Source: Corynebacterium marambiense (GTDB lineage Bacteria > Actinomycetota > Actinomycetes > Mycobacteriales > Mycobacteriaceae). Taken from it: a DNA stretch of 64,000 nucleotides. Within the stretch, counting starts at the first letter, position 1; every line of letters begins with the position of its first letter. The stretch is from assembly GCF_016342275.1 (NCBI RefSeq), contig NZ_JAEIOT010000004.1, positions 248,001-312,000 on the forward strand, in the 5' to 3' direction. The notes under the pieces are model-generated. The model searched no databases. It was not told the origin of the DNA and was given only the letters and a program-made list of their open reading frames with translations. Below, piece after piece: positions 16,398 to 25,312 of this stretch. Both the position numbers and the translations under genes were made by a program.

Positions 16398-17446
16398 GGG
16401 AGCTCTCCAAGTTCCGCAGCGATCGCCCGGGCAGTGGACGCGAGTACCCGGGGCAGCCTGGCCGGAAGACCGTGCAGCTCACACGACTTCGGAAGGTTCG
16501 CCACCTGGCCAAGTTCGGCGAGGCAATCCGTCGAGGTCAGGCGTTCCATTTCAGTGGCGTCTATCCCCGACCAGCTCCGGTGCCGGAGAACCGTGAAACA
16601 GGGTGTCCGGTGCCCGGCGAGTTCTGCGGTGAGCGCCGCGGCGGCGGCCACCGCCCGCACCTCGGCGGGAACCACGAGCACCACCAGATCACAGAGAGTC
16701 ACCGCCCACCGGGCGCCTGCGTGCCCTGACGGCAGGTCTACGATAGCGGTACCCGCCCCGGCCCGGATGCAGTCGAGGACCGCCATCAACCGCCCGGTCT
16801 CCAGGACGAAGGGATCTCTGATCCGGCTCCGTGTGGTGGAGAGAACCGTGACCCCGTCGGGGGTTCGGGGAAGGGCTTTCATCAGGTCGGTGAGTTCCAC
16901 GTGACCACGGTCGAAGGCCAACTCCGGCCATCTCGCGCCGGGTGCGTCCTCCAGACAGAGCAACAGGTCCAGGCCACCGGATCCGTTGACGGCATCGACG
17001 AGGATCGGTGTGTCATCGACGAGTACCCGCGCCACGGCCGCAGCTAGTGTGCTCGCCCCGGAACCGCCGACCGCGCCGAGGACGCCGAGCACCCGCCCAC
17101 CGGACGGGGTCACATCCCCCTGACCGAATGCGGCGAGAAGTTCGGGCGATTGCGCGGGGAGAAGAAAGGCGGATTCCGCATGGCAGGTCATCGCCGCCCG
17201 CCAGTCGACGGGGCCGGGATCTGGGGCGACGAGAAAGAGACGCGGATGCCGGGTCCCGGTACGGAACTGGGCGGAGCCATCGGCGTCCGCGAGTACCGCG
17301 TGCGCGCGCGGTGCGTATCTGGCGATCTCCTCCGGGTCGACCGTGTCGATCACGGTTCGGCCGGTGACGGTGGCGACGTGGATGGCCTCCGGATGGAGGA
17401 CAGGATCAACGACCACCACGAGGATCGGACTGTCGGTTGCACTCAT
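16394..17446 (-). CDS. CpaE/Ssd-like P-loop protein, first gene of Tad operon
   Basis: 350 residues; MinD/ParA-like fold used by Tad systems for positioning, called Ssd in M. tuberculosis (Rv3660c). An N-terminal receiver-like region is followed by the deviant P-loop GAVGGSGASTLA, in which both Lys of the classical KGGxGKS/T motif are replaced by Ala or Val-Gly. The Asp-bearing AGAGTAIVDLPSG corresponds to the switch region. Nucleotide hydrolysis may therefore be weak or absent, as reported for other Ssd proteins. ATG at 17446 was chosen; upstream codons run into the intergenic region. GGAGG lies ~15 bases upstream. Confidence 0.82.
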   Translation of the reverse strand: MSATDSPILVVVVDPVLHPEAIHVATVTGRTVIDTVDPEEIARYAPRAHAVLADADGSAQFRTGTRHPRLFLVAPDPGPVDWRAAMTCHAESAFLLPAQSPELLAAFGQGDVTPSGGRVLGVLGAVGGSGASTLAAAVARVLVDDTPILVDAVNGSGGLDLLLCLEDAPGARWPELAFDRGHVELTDLMKALPRTPDGVTVLSTTRSRIRDPFVLETGRLMAVLDCIRAGAGTAIVDLPSGHAGARWAVTLCDLVVLVVPAEVRAVAAAAALTAELAGHRTPCFTVLRHRSWSGIDATEMERLTSTDCLAELGQVANLPKSCELHGLPARLPRVLASTARAIAAELGELP

Positions 17447-17895
17447 ACCGGTGAGCCTCGTCCTCCCGTGCACCGGACCTGCCGGATGCACCGGAATGCT
17501 GTGGACAACGACCCCGGGACGAGGGGAATTCAACAGTGGTGGAGGGCCCATACGGAGACATGGGGACGGCCCGCGTATCGGGGGGGTGTTACGCGGGCCG
17601 TCGTAACCCGGTCTCGGGGGGGTGTGACCGGGGCGGGCCGCACAGTATATCGGGGCCCAGCAAAGGCAAGTATGGCACAGAGATTCACCGGGTTCAACAA
17701 CGCCCGTTCCCCCACCGGGCGAATGTAACCGGATCACGCCCCCGGACGATGTACCCCACAGCACACGCGGCATTCGAACCGCGCAGGGACGGGCCGCGGA
17801 AGGAGAATCACATTCACCCCCTTGATTTACATCAGCCTCAAGAGCCACATCTCAACTGTGGTTCCTCTCCGGAGAATGAAGCTAGACTAGTTCCC
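17447..17895. other. Divergent intergenic region between Tad operon and HAD phosphatase
   Basis: About 450 bases. Apart from TAGACT at 17883-17888, suited as the -10 for the HAD gene, nothing is recognised. It contains runs of G (for example near 17580 and 17618) and no frame with a ribosome site. The Tad promoter must lie here. Confidence 0.5.
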
Positions 17896-18711
17896 GTGTC
17901 TGAGCAGAGTCCGACCCCGAAAGCCACCACGTCCCCCGTGGCGGCCTTCTTCGATCTCGACAAGACGGTCATCGCCACCTCCTCCGCGTACGCGTACGGT
18001 CGCGAGTTCATGAACAACGGCCTGATCACCCCGGCGGAGGCCCTCCGGATGACCCTCGCTCAGTCCACCTACATGGTCGCCGGTCATTCCTCCGAGCAGA
18101 TGGACTCAACCCGGGATCACCTCGCCGCAATGGTCGCGGGGTGGGATGTCGAGCAGGTCCGCACCATCGTCGAGGACACTCTGCACTCGGTGGTCACCCC
18201 GGCTATCTACGCCGAGGCCCGGGAGCTCATCGACCATCACCGATCCCTCGGACATGATGTCATCATCATCTCCGCCTCTGCGGCGGAGCTCGTCGAACCC
18301 ATAGCCCGCGAACTGGGTGTTCAGAAGATCGTCACCACCCGGCTAGGAACGAAGAACGGCAAGTTCACCGGCGAAGTCCTGTTCTACTGCAAGGGCGACG
18401 CGAAGCGCCGAGCCCTCCAGGATCTCGCCCGCGAACACGCCTACGACCTGGACCGGAGTTTCGCCTACTCCGACTCAGCCACGGACATTCCGATGCTCGA
18501 GTCGGTCGGCAACGCCGTCGCGGTCAACCCTGATCGACCGCTGAAGAAAGCGGCACTGCAGCGCGGCTGGGAAATCCGCAGCTTCAAGAACCCGGAGCCT
18601 CTGTTCCAGATGCCCAGCAGCCGCGATGTGGGGATCGGGACCGGCATCGCCGCTGGAATCGCCGCAGTGACGGTGGGCGGTTTCTGGCTCGCCCGACGCG
18701 CCCGTGCCTGA
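17896..18711 (+). CDS. HAD-IB family phosphatase, SerB-like
   Basis: 271 residues. Motif I FFDLDKTV gives the nucleophile Asp and acid/base Asp; motif II is IIISASA; motif III Lys is near CKGDAKRRAL; motif IV YSDSATDIPML holds the metal aspartates. A C-terminal hydrophobic helix (GIGTGIAAGIAAVTVGGFWLA) is followed by RRARA, so the enzyme is probably tail-anchored with its active site in the cytoplasm. GTG at 17896 follows TAGACT by seven bases, a leaderless arrangement. Position matches Rv3661. Substrate unknown; phosphoserine or a phospholipid headgroup ester are possibilities. Confidence 0.85.
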   Translation: MSEQSPTPKATTSPVAAFFDLDKTVIATSSAYAYGREFMNNGLITPAEALRMTLAQSTYMVAGHSSEQMDSTRDHLAAMVAGWDVEQVRTIVEDTLHSVVTPAIYAEARELIDHHRSLGHDVIIISASAAELVEPIARELGVQKIVTTRLGTKNGKFTGEVLFYCKGDAKRRALQDLAREHAYDLDRSFAYSDSATDIPMLESVGNAVAVNPDRPLKKAALQRGWEIRSFKNPEPLFQMPSSRDVGIGTGIAAGIAAVTVGGFWLARRARA

Positions 18712-18786
18712 CCGCACCCGATCCACTGACGGCCCCACCGTCGAAGTGCGACAACATCCGACGGGCTCAGCACGCGCACACCCCGT

Positions 18787-19494
18787 TCACAACGCCGCGG
18801 CGATCCCCTGCGCCTCCTCGGCCCCCGCGATGTAGGACCGCATGTGCAAAACTAGGAATCGCTCCACCCCGTGCGACCCAGTACCGAATGCTTCCCCGGC
18901 CGCCAGATACTCCGCCCGGTGCCGGTTGAGCCACGGCTCGGGTACGGCCAGGCCGCGGGGATCGAATCCCCCGGCGACCGCGGCCAGCCGTGATGCGGCC
19001 CTCGCGATGACACCGGTGCGCTGACCGAACGGTGAGACGGACAGCAGTTGACCGTGGATAACCCCCGGTAGAAGGTCCGGGTCAGCCCCGGAAGTCACGG
19101 TGGCGGCCAGAACCGACAGCTCACCGGCTGCACGGTCGGGGCGTCCAGTCCCCCCGGCAAGGACATCCATCCGCGCCAGCACCTGCAACGGGGAGCGGAG
19201 GAACACGCGGGCGGTGTCCTGGACGACCTCCGGGGCGAGGAGGCTGTAGACATCGATGTGCCGCGCGAGGACCGACGATTCCTCCATCGTCTCTCCGAGG
19301 GTGACATCGGCGCCGTCGATCAGCGCCCCGGCGCGGGCCCCCCGGAGAACTGCCTCCGCCCCGGTGATCTCCGGCCGACGCAGATTGACGGGCCTCCGGT
19401 GCACGGCAGCCAGTGCCTCCCTGGCACGCATCGTGGACTCCGCGACTCCGGGAAGCCGTCGGAGCGGAGCCAGCGGATCAGGTCTGTCACTCAC
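18787..19494 (-). CDS. Conserved actinobacterial protein, Rv3662c-like
   Basis: 235 residues; soluble, Ala/Arg/Leu-rich, with no catalytic motif that I can name. Identification rests on position, between the HAD phosphatase and the holin-like gene, as Rv3662c is in mycobacteria. GTG at 19494 is exactly seven bases downstream of the last base of TACCCT (plus-strand 19501-19506), predicting a leaderless mRNA starting at the start codon. A longer frame to 19545 lacks such support. Function unknown. Confidence 0.7.
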   Translation of the reverse strand: MSDRPDPLAPLRRLPGVAESTMRAREALAAVHRRPVNLRRPEITGAEAVLRGARAGALIDGADVTLGETMEESSVLARHIDVYSLLAPEVVQDTARVFLRSPLQVLARMDVLAGGTGRPDRAAGELSVLAATVTSGADPDLLPGVIHGQLLSVSPFGQRTGVIARAASRLAAVAGGFDPRGLAVPEPWLNRHRAEYLAAGEAFGTGSHGVERFLVLHMRSYIAGAEEAQGIAAAL

Positions 19495-19694
19495 GGCTCC
19501 AGGGTAGCCGCCGGGTTCCCTGGTGTCCGACCTCGTCCGCCGCAAACCCGCGACAGGTCCGGAGTTCGCACAAAGTCCGTGTTCGTGGCACGATTGGCAG
19601 TAATTGAACTGACAGTGCCAGCAGTGTTCGTCCCGTGCTCTCGTCCGGCGCTATCACACATCCGATATTTCACCCACGTGGAGGACTACCTACC

Positions 19695-20204
19695 GTGAGC
19701 AACTCTGACGGCCTTTTCACAGACGGAAACGACGCATTCACCCCCAAGGTGAGCAGCATCCCTCTGTCCGATGTCGATACCCGCGCAGCCGGCCAGGGTT
19801 CCATCGGCGACCTTGTCTCCGATGCCACCGCCCAGATGTCCACCCTGATCCGTGGTGAAATCGAGCTCGCCAAAACCGAACTCGCGCAGGAAGCGAAGAA
19901 GGGCGCAATCGGCGGCGGCATGTTCGCGGTGGCCGGTGTCGTCGCGCTTTACAGCTCCTTCTTCTTTTTCTTCTTCCTCGCGGAAGTGCTCAACATCTGG
20001 TTGGATCGCTGGGCCGCCTACCTCATCGTGTTCCTGTTCATGCTCGTCATCGCCGCTGTGGTCGCGTTCATCGGGTACAAGAAGGTGAAGAAGATCGGCG
20101 CTCCGAAGCAGACGATTGACTCAGTGCAGAAACTCAAGACCCTCGTACCGGGCCAGGCGGAGAGGAATCTCCAGGCTTCCTCACGCCAGGGTCTGCTTAC
20201 CTAG
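19695..20204 (+). CDS. Holin-like membrane protein (PF07332-type, Rv3669-like)
   Basis: 169 residues. An N-terminal soluble part has the family signature (LIRGEIELAKTELAQEAKK) and is followed by two adjacent transmembrane helices (MFAVAGVVALYSSFFFFFFL; AAYLIVFLFMLVIAAVVAF) and a basic GYKKVKK tail. These proteins are called phage-holin-superfamily but are core actinobacterial membrane proteins of unknown role. GTG start with GGAGG ten bases upstream. Confidence 0.82.
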   Translation: MSNSDGLFTDGNDAFTPKVSSIPLSDVDTRAAGQGSIGDLVSDATAQMSTLIRGEIELAKTELAQEAKKGAIGGGMFAVAGVVALYSSFFFFFFLAEVLNIWLDRWAAYLIVFLFMLVIAAVVAFIGYKKVKKIGAPKQTIDSVQKLKTLVPGQAERNLQASSRQGLLT

Positions 20205-20251
20205 TCAGGGCCCCGTCCGATCCCCACAGTCTCTCTCCTGAGGCTGACCAT

Positions 20252-20290
20252 CCCCGCCCCGCCGCATTCCGCCGGGGCGGGCTCGTTTTT
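20252..20290 (+). terminator. Intrinsic terminator after holin-like gene
   Basis: CCCCGCCCC pairs with GGGGCGGG across GCCGCATTCCGCC; CTCGTTTTT follows. Confidence 0.8.
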
Positions 20291-20332
20291 CAACCCCACC
20301 CCGGCTCTCCGCCGGTCGCCGCCGATAAGGAC

Positions 20333-21259
20333 GTGAAACGCTTGTTCCGGAAGAAGGGAAAGCCCAACCCACCGTCCGTCGTCGCACTCGACGGACCATG
20401 GAGCCATGAGCGGGTCTATGCCCGTGGCATGCGTTTCCACGTGGCGACGGTCGGTGAACCAACCGCCCCACTGATCGTTCTACTGCACGGAGCTTTCGGT
20501 GGCTGGTTCGACTGGCGAGAAGTGATGGGGCCACTCGCGGAAGCCGGATACCGGGTCGCGGCCGTCGACATGCGCGGGTACGGCATGTCCGATAAACCGC
20601 CCCGGGAATACGAACTCCGCTACGCCGTGGGGGACATCTCCGATGTCATCGATTCACTCAGCGACTCCGGTGCGATCGTCATCGGTTCCGGTACCGGCGG
20701 GGCCGTCGCCTGGACCCTGGCCGCCAACTATCCACAGTGTGTCAAGGCGCTCGTGTCGGTCTCTGCGTCGCACCCCATCGAGATGAACCGCGTCATCGCC
20801 GCCCGATTCTGGCAGCACACGGTCCCACTGACCCGGGGCATCACTGCCCGTCTCCCGTCCCGGCTGGCGCCCGACCCCGTGGATCTGGCGCGTTTCGATC
20901 TGTCCACGAACACGGCTGCCCCCTTCCACCGCACGGGCCGTTTCTCCGAGTACCTCGAACTGCGAACCCAGGCCGCGCGCATCGACAACACGGGGCCCGC
21001 GATGATGCGCAACGCCCGCCTGGAGATGGCGCAACTTCCCCCGAAGTGGGTGTTCACCAGGGTCGAGGCACCCGTGCTGTGGATCAGCGCAGACAACGGG
21101 ACCTGGCGTGCGCTCGCCATCCGGAACTCACGCCGGACGGACGGACCGTGGACACAGGTGACTGTCCCGGGGACGAAGAACCTCCCGCACATCGAGGACC
21201 CGGAGACCTTCACCCGCCGTGTCGTCGATTTCCTCGACAGGCTGGCATCCGGCCGGTAG
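20333..21259 (+). CDS. Alpha/beta hydrolase fold protein (EphE-like) with altered nucleophile motif
   Basis: 308 residues. The oxyanion-hole region LLHGAFGGWFDW, the cap-domain insertion, and a C-terminal NLPHIEDPETF with a candidate catalytic His all fit the epoxide-hydrolase-like family (position of Rv3670, ephE). But the nucleophile elbow reads VIGSGTGGAVAW. Where relatives have G-H-D/S-W/M-G-G, this protein has Gly at the nucleophile position. Unless a nearby Ser or Thr substitutes, it may not be catalytic. GTG start with AAGG upstream. The basic N-terminus (KRLFRKKGK) suggests peripheral membrane contact. Confidence 0.8.
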   Translation: MKRLFRKKGKPNPPSVVALDGPWSHERVYARGMRFHVATVGEPTAPLIVLLHGAFGGWFDWREVMGPLAEAGYRVAAVDMRGYGMSDKPPREYELRYAVGDISDVIDSLSDSGAIVIGSGTGGAVAWTLAANYPQCVKALVSVSASHPIEMNRVIAARFWQHTVPLTRGITARLPSRLAPDPVDLARFDLSTNTAAPFHRTGRFSEYLELRTQAARIDNTGPAMMRNARLEMAQLPPKWVFTRVEAPVLWISADNGTWRALAIRNSRRTDGPWTQVTVPGTKNLPHIEDPETFTRRVVDFLDRLASGR

Positions 21260-21296
21260 CCGACCCGTACCCCGGAGGGACGGCCCCGGACCAGGA

Positions 21297-22493
21297 TCAG
21301 CGGACCACACATTCGCGAGTGTCCACCGGCTCAGTGAGTCGGGTGATGTCACCGATCCGGCCACGGACCTCATCGGCGGTGAGAGCGTAGCCAACGTCGG
21401 TGTCCTCCGTGGCGGCACCGAACACGACACCGAGCACCTCCCCGCGGTTGTTCACCATGGGGCCGCCGGAGTTGCCCTGCCGGATCGTGCCACGGACCGT
21501 GTACGCCTCCCGTTCGACGCGCCCGGTGGCGTAGATGTCCGGGCCGTTGATGGTGAGACGTTCCCGGATTCGGGCGGGAGCAGCCTCAAAGGGACCCGAC
21601 TCCGGGTATCCCATGACGATCGTTTCTTCGCCACTCACAGCGGGTTCGGACGCCCATCGGAGTGGCGGGAGGTCGAGATTCTCGGCGCGCAGGACCGCGA
21701 TGTCCTCAGCCGGGTCGTAGAAGACGACGCGGGCCTCCTTGACGCCGAGTGCGGTGTCGAGAAGCACCGCATCGGTTCCCGCGACCACGTGCGCGTTGGT
21801 GATGACGAGGTCGGGGGCCGCCACGAATCCCGAACCCATGAGGCGGCGGCGGCACTGGTGGGCGTCACCCAACACGTGGATGACGCTGGGTTGCAGATCC
21901 GCCACGAGCGCGGGATCGCTGACCGCGGGGGCCGGCGCATCGACGTGTTTCACCCGTCCCTCGAACGGGGAGATCATCGGCGGAAGTCCCGTGTCGTTGA
22001 GCATCGCCGAGATCTTGTCCGGCAAGGTGTCCAGGGTGTCCGGAGTGGACCGGTCGATGATATTGAGGACGATCGAGTTCCGGATGCCCTTAGCGATGGG
22101 CCCCGTGATTCCGGTCGCCAGGGTGCTGGCGACGAGCCAGGTCACGATGAGCGTGGCGATGGCCTGGAAGATCGCACCGATGATCGAATCGATGACCAGG
22201 GTGTGCCGGAAGCGGGCAGACTCGCGGAGCGCCGACCCGGTGACGCCACCGACGAGATTACCGAGGGCGACGAGGGCGAGAACGGTGCCGAGGGCGTAGA
22301 GATAGCGGAGCGCCGTGGAGTCGGTGTAGCCCATCACGACGGGAGCCAGGGCCGCACCACAGATGAGGCCGGCGAGCACACCGACGGTGGAGAGCACCGA
22401 CGCGAACGCGCCCTGGCGCCATCCGCCCCAGAGGGAGAGAAGTACGGCAATGACGAGTATGCCGTCAACGACAAGCTGCGGGGACTCTGTCAC
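21297..22493 (-). CDS. marP: Membrane-embedded periplasmic serine protease (MarP-like)
   Basis: 398 residues, the same length as mycobacterial MarP (Rv3671c). Four N-terminal transmembrane helices (CvpA-like) are followed by a trypsin-fold domain. The triad is visible: His in VVITNAHVVAG, Asp in DPAEDIAVL, Ser in RQGNSGGPMV. Two Cys (RDxHQC region and the C-terminal CVV) may form the regulatory disulfide known in MarP. In mycobacteria the protease is needed for acid and oxidative stress survival, acting on cell-wall hydrolases. GTG at 22493 was chosen because it begins the first helix; AGGAAG lies upstream. Confidence 0.9.
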   Translation of the reverse strand: MTESPQLVVDGILVIAVLLSLWGGWRQGAFASVLSTVGVLAGLICGAALAPVVMGYTDSTALRYLYALGTVLALVALGNLVGGVTGSALRESARFRHTLVIDSIIGAIFQAIATLIVTWLVASTLATGITGPIAKGIRNSIVLNIIDRSTPDTLDTLPDKISAMLNDTGLPPMISPFEGRVKHVDAPAPAVSDPALVADLQPSVIHVLGDAHQCRRRLMGSGFVAAPDLVITNAHVVAGTDAVLLDTALGVKEARVVFYDPAEDIAVLRAENLDLPPLRWASEPAVSGEETIVMGYPESGPFEAAPARIRERLTINGPDIYATGRVEREAYTVRGTIRQGNSGGPMVNNRGEVLGVVFGAATEDTDVGYALTADEVRGRIGDITRLTEPVDTRECVVR

Positions 22494-22587
22494 TTCGCGG
22501 GTTCTTCCTTGGTTGGGTTGTGCCCCGTGTGGGGGTCTGCGGATGGATCGGGACTGGCTGCCGGAGGACTCCTGGAACGGGCCTGTC

Positions 22588-23361
22588 CTACAGCAGCCTC
22601 TCATTATTACGCGAGCGTGCGAGTGTGTCATGGAGGTTGTGGACCGTGTCGTGGTCCCAGGGGCTGTCCCAACCCGCCTGGTGGAGCGCGGCGTTGAGCA
22701 GCCCCGCGGTGAATCCCCAGACCAGGAATCCATCGACGGTGAACGCGGGGCCACGCCAGTCGTTCCATCCAACGGTCAGCCGATTCACCGGATCGGTGAG
22801 GTGCATGAGGGGCACCTCGAATACTTCGTCGGCTTCATCGGGGCTGACCACCCCGACGGGTGTCCGGGTGTGCCAGTGGGCGACGATCGGGTGGACGGGG
22901 TATCCGGACGCCCGGATGTGGACATCGTCGAGCTGGGCGAGGGGCGTTATGCTCGTGCGGTCGAGTCCGGTCTCCTCCCACGCCTCCCGGAGAGCACAGT
23001 CGACGGCGTTGACATCTTCGGGATCGACGCGGCCTCCGGGGAAGGCTATCTGCCCCGAGTGGGAGCGCATGGTCGGGGAACGGTGGGTCAGCAGTATCGC
23101 CGCGTCATTCGGGAGTTCAGCCGAGGTCTCCGCTCCGGAGAAGAGCATGAGGACGGCGGCACGGCGGTTGTGGTCGCCCCCGGAACGGGAATCCTTCGGC
23201 AGCCCTCGGTGAAGCTCGCCGGAGGTGACGCTGTCCACCAGTTTGCGCATCCAGACGGGTGCGGCGTGGGGCATCAGTTCGGTGTTTGTTCCGGGACGGT
23301 CGGGGGTGGGGGGCGTCTGACGGTGCCCACCCACGCGGTCGGCGCTGGTGCGATCGCTCAA
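22588..23361 (-). CDS. Nudix hydrolase, CoA pyrophosphatase type
   Basis: 257 residues. It carries the exact UPF0035 signature LLTxRSxxxRxxxGxxxFPGG (LLTHRSPTMRSHSGQIAFPGG spread over residues ~95-115), then the Nudix catalytic helix ALREAWEETGL. This subfamily cleaves CoA and its derivatives to 4'-phosphopantetheine and 3',5'-ADP. The frame begins with TTG at 23361, whose bases overlap the TGA of the thioredoxin-like gene, so translation is probably coupled; GTG at 23334 is an alternative start. Ortholog by position of Rv3672c. Confidence 0.85.
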   Translation of the reverse strand: MSDRTSADRVGGHRQTPPTPDRPGTNTELMPHAAPVWMRKLVDSVTSGELHRGLPKDSRSGGDHNRRAAVLMLFSGAETSAELPNDAAILLTHRSPTMRSHSGQIAFPGGRVDPEDVNAVDCALREAWEETGLDRTSITPLAQLDDVHIRASGYPVHPIVAHWHTRTPVGVVSPDEADEVFEVPLMHLTDPVNRLTVGWNDWRGPAFTVDGFLVWGFTAGLLNAALHQAGWDSPWDHDTVHNLHDTLARSRNNERLL

Positions 23362-23951
23362 GACAACGCCTCTTCCACTGCATCGACGATCTGCTCGACG
23401 CTGGTGAACGTCCGGGGGAACGTGCCCCGAATCTCTCCCGCGGCATCGGTCACCACGGTCACCGGAACGACCCCCGGCAGTCCCAGGGCGCCGGCGAAGG
23501 CCCCGCGCGGGTCAGCGTAGCTGGGCACCTCGATTCCCCACTCATCCAGCTTGCCGACGCCGGCGGCGGTCGCGGTGTCCGCATGCACACCTACGACGGT
23601 GTAGTCGGGATGCTGGTCCGCGAAGGTCTCAAACAGCGGCATCTCTTCCCTGCAGGGGGCACACCACCAGGCCCAGACGACGGCGACCGTGGGCCGGGCT
23701 TCGGGAGGTGCGGGGCCGGTGTCACCGAGGCAGTCGAGTTCGACTCCGGCGACGGTGGGACCGGGGCAGGCAGGTCTTCCGGCGAGTGCGTCCGGTTCGA
23801 CGGATGTCTCCGTCGGCGCCTCCCGGGGGGCGGGGTCCTGGGTCTCCGGTGCGGTGCCGTTGACGGAGCGGAGCATCACGGGCACCGCGAGAATGACGAG
23901 TGCGGTGAGGATGACGGCGGCCGCGACAGCCCCTGCCGTGCGTCGACTCAT
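23358..23951 (-). CDS. Membrane-anchored thioredoxin-like protein (TlpA/ResA type)
   Basis: 197 residues. One N-terminal helix ([22 protein letters not shown]) anchors a thioredoxin fold outside the membrane. Active site WCAPC; cis-Pro in GVVPVTVV. An additional Cys pair (RPACPGP, LDCLG) precedes the domain. Likely a thiol-disulfide reductase for exported proteins. Start codon overlaps the nth stop by four bases; coupled downstream to the Nudix gene. Matches Rv3673c. Confidence 0.88.
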   Translation of the reverse strand: MSRRTAGAVAAAVILTALVILAVPVMLRSVNGTAPETQDPAPREAPTETSVEPDALAGRPACPGPTVAGVELDCLGDTGPAPPEARPTVAVVWAWWCAPCREEMPLFETFADQHPDYTVVGVHADTATAAGVGKLDEWGIEVPSYADPRGAFAGALGLPGVVPVTVVTDAAGEIRGTFPRTFTSVEQIVDAVEEALS

Positions 23952-24748
23952 TCGTCAACTCCTGCGAGGTCGAGCAGGTGGGCCCGATCGTCACTGGTGA
24001 TCAGGCGGGCGGCTGCGGCGGGTTCCGTCGGGCCGGCAGCCCCGAAGGAGGGGCAATCGGCGGCGAGGAAGCAGGCTCCGCAAGCCGGCTTTCGGGAGTG
24101 GCAGACCCGGCGTCCGTGCCAGATCATACGGTGGGAGAACATCGTCCACTCACGTCGTTCGATGAGTCCGGCGATGTCCCGTTCGACCTTGACGGGATCG
24201 TCGTGGGTGGTCATGGCCATTCTGCGGGACAGTCGTCCGAGGTGGGTGTCCACCGTGATCCCGGGGATATCGAAGGCGTCACCGAGCACCACGTTAGCTG
24301 TCTTCCTCCCGACCCCGGGGAGTTTCACGAGTTCTTCCAGTGTGCCGGGAACCTCTCCGTCGTGTTCGTCGACCAGTGCCCGGCCGAGTCCGATGAGGCT
24401 CCGCGTCTTAGCTCGGAAGAACCCGGTGGGCCGGATGATCTCCGCTATCCTCTCCGGGTCCGCGTGGGCGTAGTCGGCGGCCGTCGGAAAGGCGTCGAAC
24501 AGGGCCGGGGTGACCTGGTTGACGCGGACATCGGTGGTTTGGGCACTGAGCACGGTGGCGACGAGAAGTTCGAGTGGCGATGAGAAGTCCAGGTCACAGC
24601 GGGCATCGGGATATCCGACGGCGAGAGTCCGGTTGATTCTCCGGGCCCGGCGCTTCCGCCCCAGGGCCGTCTCCCGTCCGGATGCAGCAGGGTGAGCCCC
24701 GACCCGGGGGCGGGCCGGGTTGGTGAGGGTGACGGGTGGTGCGGACAT
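23948..24748 (-). CDS. nth: Endonuclease III (DNA glycosylase/AP lyase)
   Basis: 266 residues. Helix-hairpin-helix with catalytic Lys in [14 protein letters not shown], catalytic Asp in [11 protein letters not shown], and the 4Fe-4S loop C-X6-C-X2-C-X5-C ([17 protein letters not shown]). Removes oxidised pyrimidines in base-excision repair. ATG at 24748 is eight bases past the last base of TAGAGT (minus strand, 24761-24756), a leaderless layout. The frame extends upstream to 24811 without support. First gene of nth-tlpA-nudix. Confidence 0.93.
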   Translation of the reverse strand: MSAPPVTLTNPARPRVGAHPAASGRETALGRKRRARRINRTLAVGYPDARCDLDFSSPLELLVATVLSAQTTDVRVNQVTPALFDAFPTAADYAHADPERIAEIIRPTGFFRAKTRSLIGLGRALVDEHDGEVPGTLEELVKLPGVGRKTANVVLGDAFDIPGITVDTHLGRLSRRMAMTTHDDPVKVERDIAGLIERREWTMFSHRMIWHGRRVCHSRKPACGACFLAADCPSFGAAGPTEPAAAARLITSDDRAHLLDLAGVDE

Positions 24749-24867
24749 GGGTCCCACTCTAGTCGGCGGGGACTGGGTCGTCGGGACGCGGTACTTTGCC
24801 GCTGATTTCACACCGGAGGGGAAGATTGTGCGCCACGGAACACCGAAGGGGGCTAGACTTTAGAACC

Positions 24868-24993
24868 ATGACCGTAGCTGCCGTTCTCTTCGTCCCGGTG
24901 TTCCTGGCTGTTTTCGCCATGCAGATGGAGCGGTTCGAGACCTACTGCACGCGATGCACCACCCAGACCCCTGTTGTGGAGCCCGCGAACTAG
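24868..24993 (+). CDS. Very small membrane protein upstream of glxR
   Basis: 41 residues: one transmembrane helix (VAAVLFVPVFLAVFAMQM) followed by a short tail with a Cys pair (YCTRC). The ATG lies nine bases after TAGACT (24854-24859), so it is likely translated from a near-leaderless mRNA; there is no Shine-Dalgarno. It occupies the place of Rv3675, a longer membrane protein between nth and crp in mycobacteria. Function unknown. Confidence 0.6.
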   Translation: MTVAAVLFVPVFLAVFAMQMERFETYCTRCTTQTPVVEPAN

Positions 24994-25312
24994 CGTCGCG
25001 GGTCCCCGGCAGACCACGGTTGCGGTTGGCGACACCGGTTTTCACATTCTCGCTGTATAGGAATGTGAGTGTCATCAACACACGAACGCAGATGAGACCA
25101 CCCCCGAGGTGACCCCGCAAACTTCAAAACGGTCACAATCAGGGTGCGTTCGTGACACATAACATAGTAGAGTGTTGGGGAACAACGTTTTTTGACCGCA
25201 CACGTTTTTCCGTCACAGGATGCCCCCGCAGGGGCGGAGTAGTGAGCTGGAGAATCTGCGGACCAGCCTGTCCCCTACATGCGGACCTGCTTCATCTGAT
25301 TAGGAGAAACGA
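24994..25312. other. glxR upstream region
   Basis: About 320 bases with no gene. It holds a CRP-like half-matched site at 25064-25079 and AT-rich stretches (around 25150-25200) suitable for promoters. A long untranslated leader for glxR is likely. Confidence 0.5.
25064..25079. promoter_or_regulatory. Candidate GlxR (CRP-type) binding site
   Basis: TGTGAGTGTCATCAAC matches the TGTGA-N6-TCACA consensus at eight of ten defined positions (the last two differ). It lies ~235 bases before the glxR start; glxR autoregulation is known in C. glutamicum. Confidence 0.4.

Noticed and set aside
21219..22697. 492-codon plus-strand frame opposite marP
   Set aside because: The translation is Asp/Gly/Arg-rich with no fold or motif, while the minus strand has a full protease triad.
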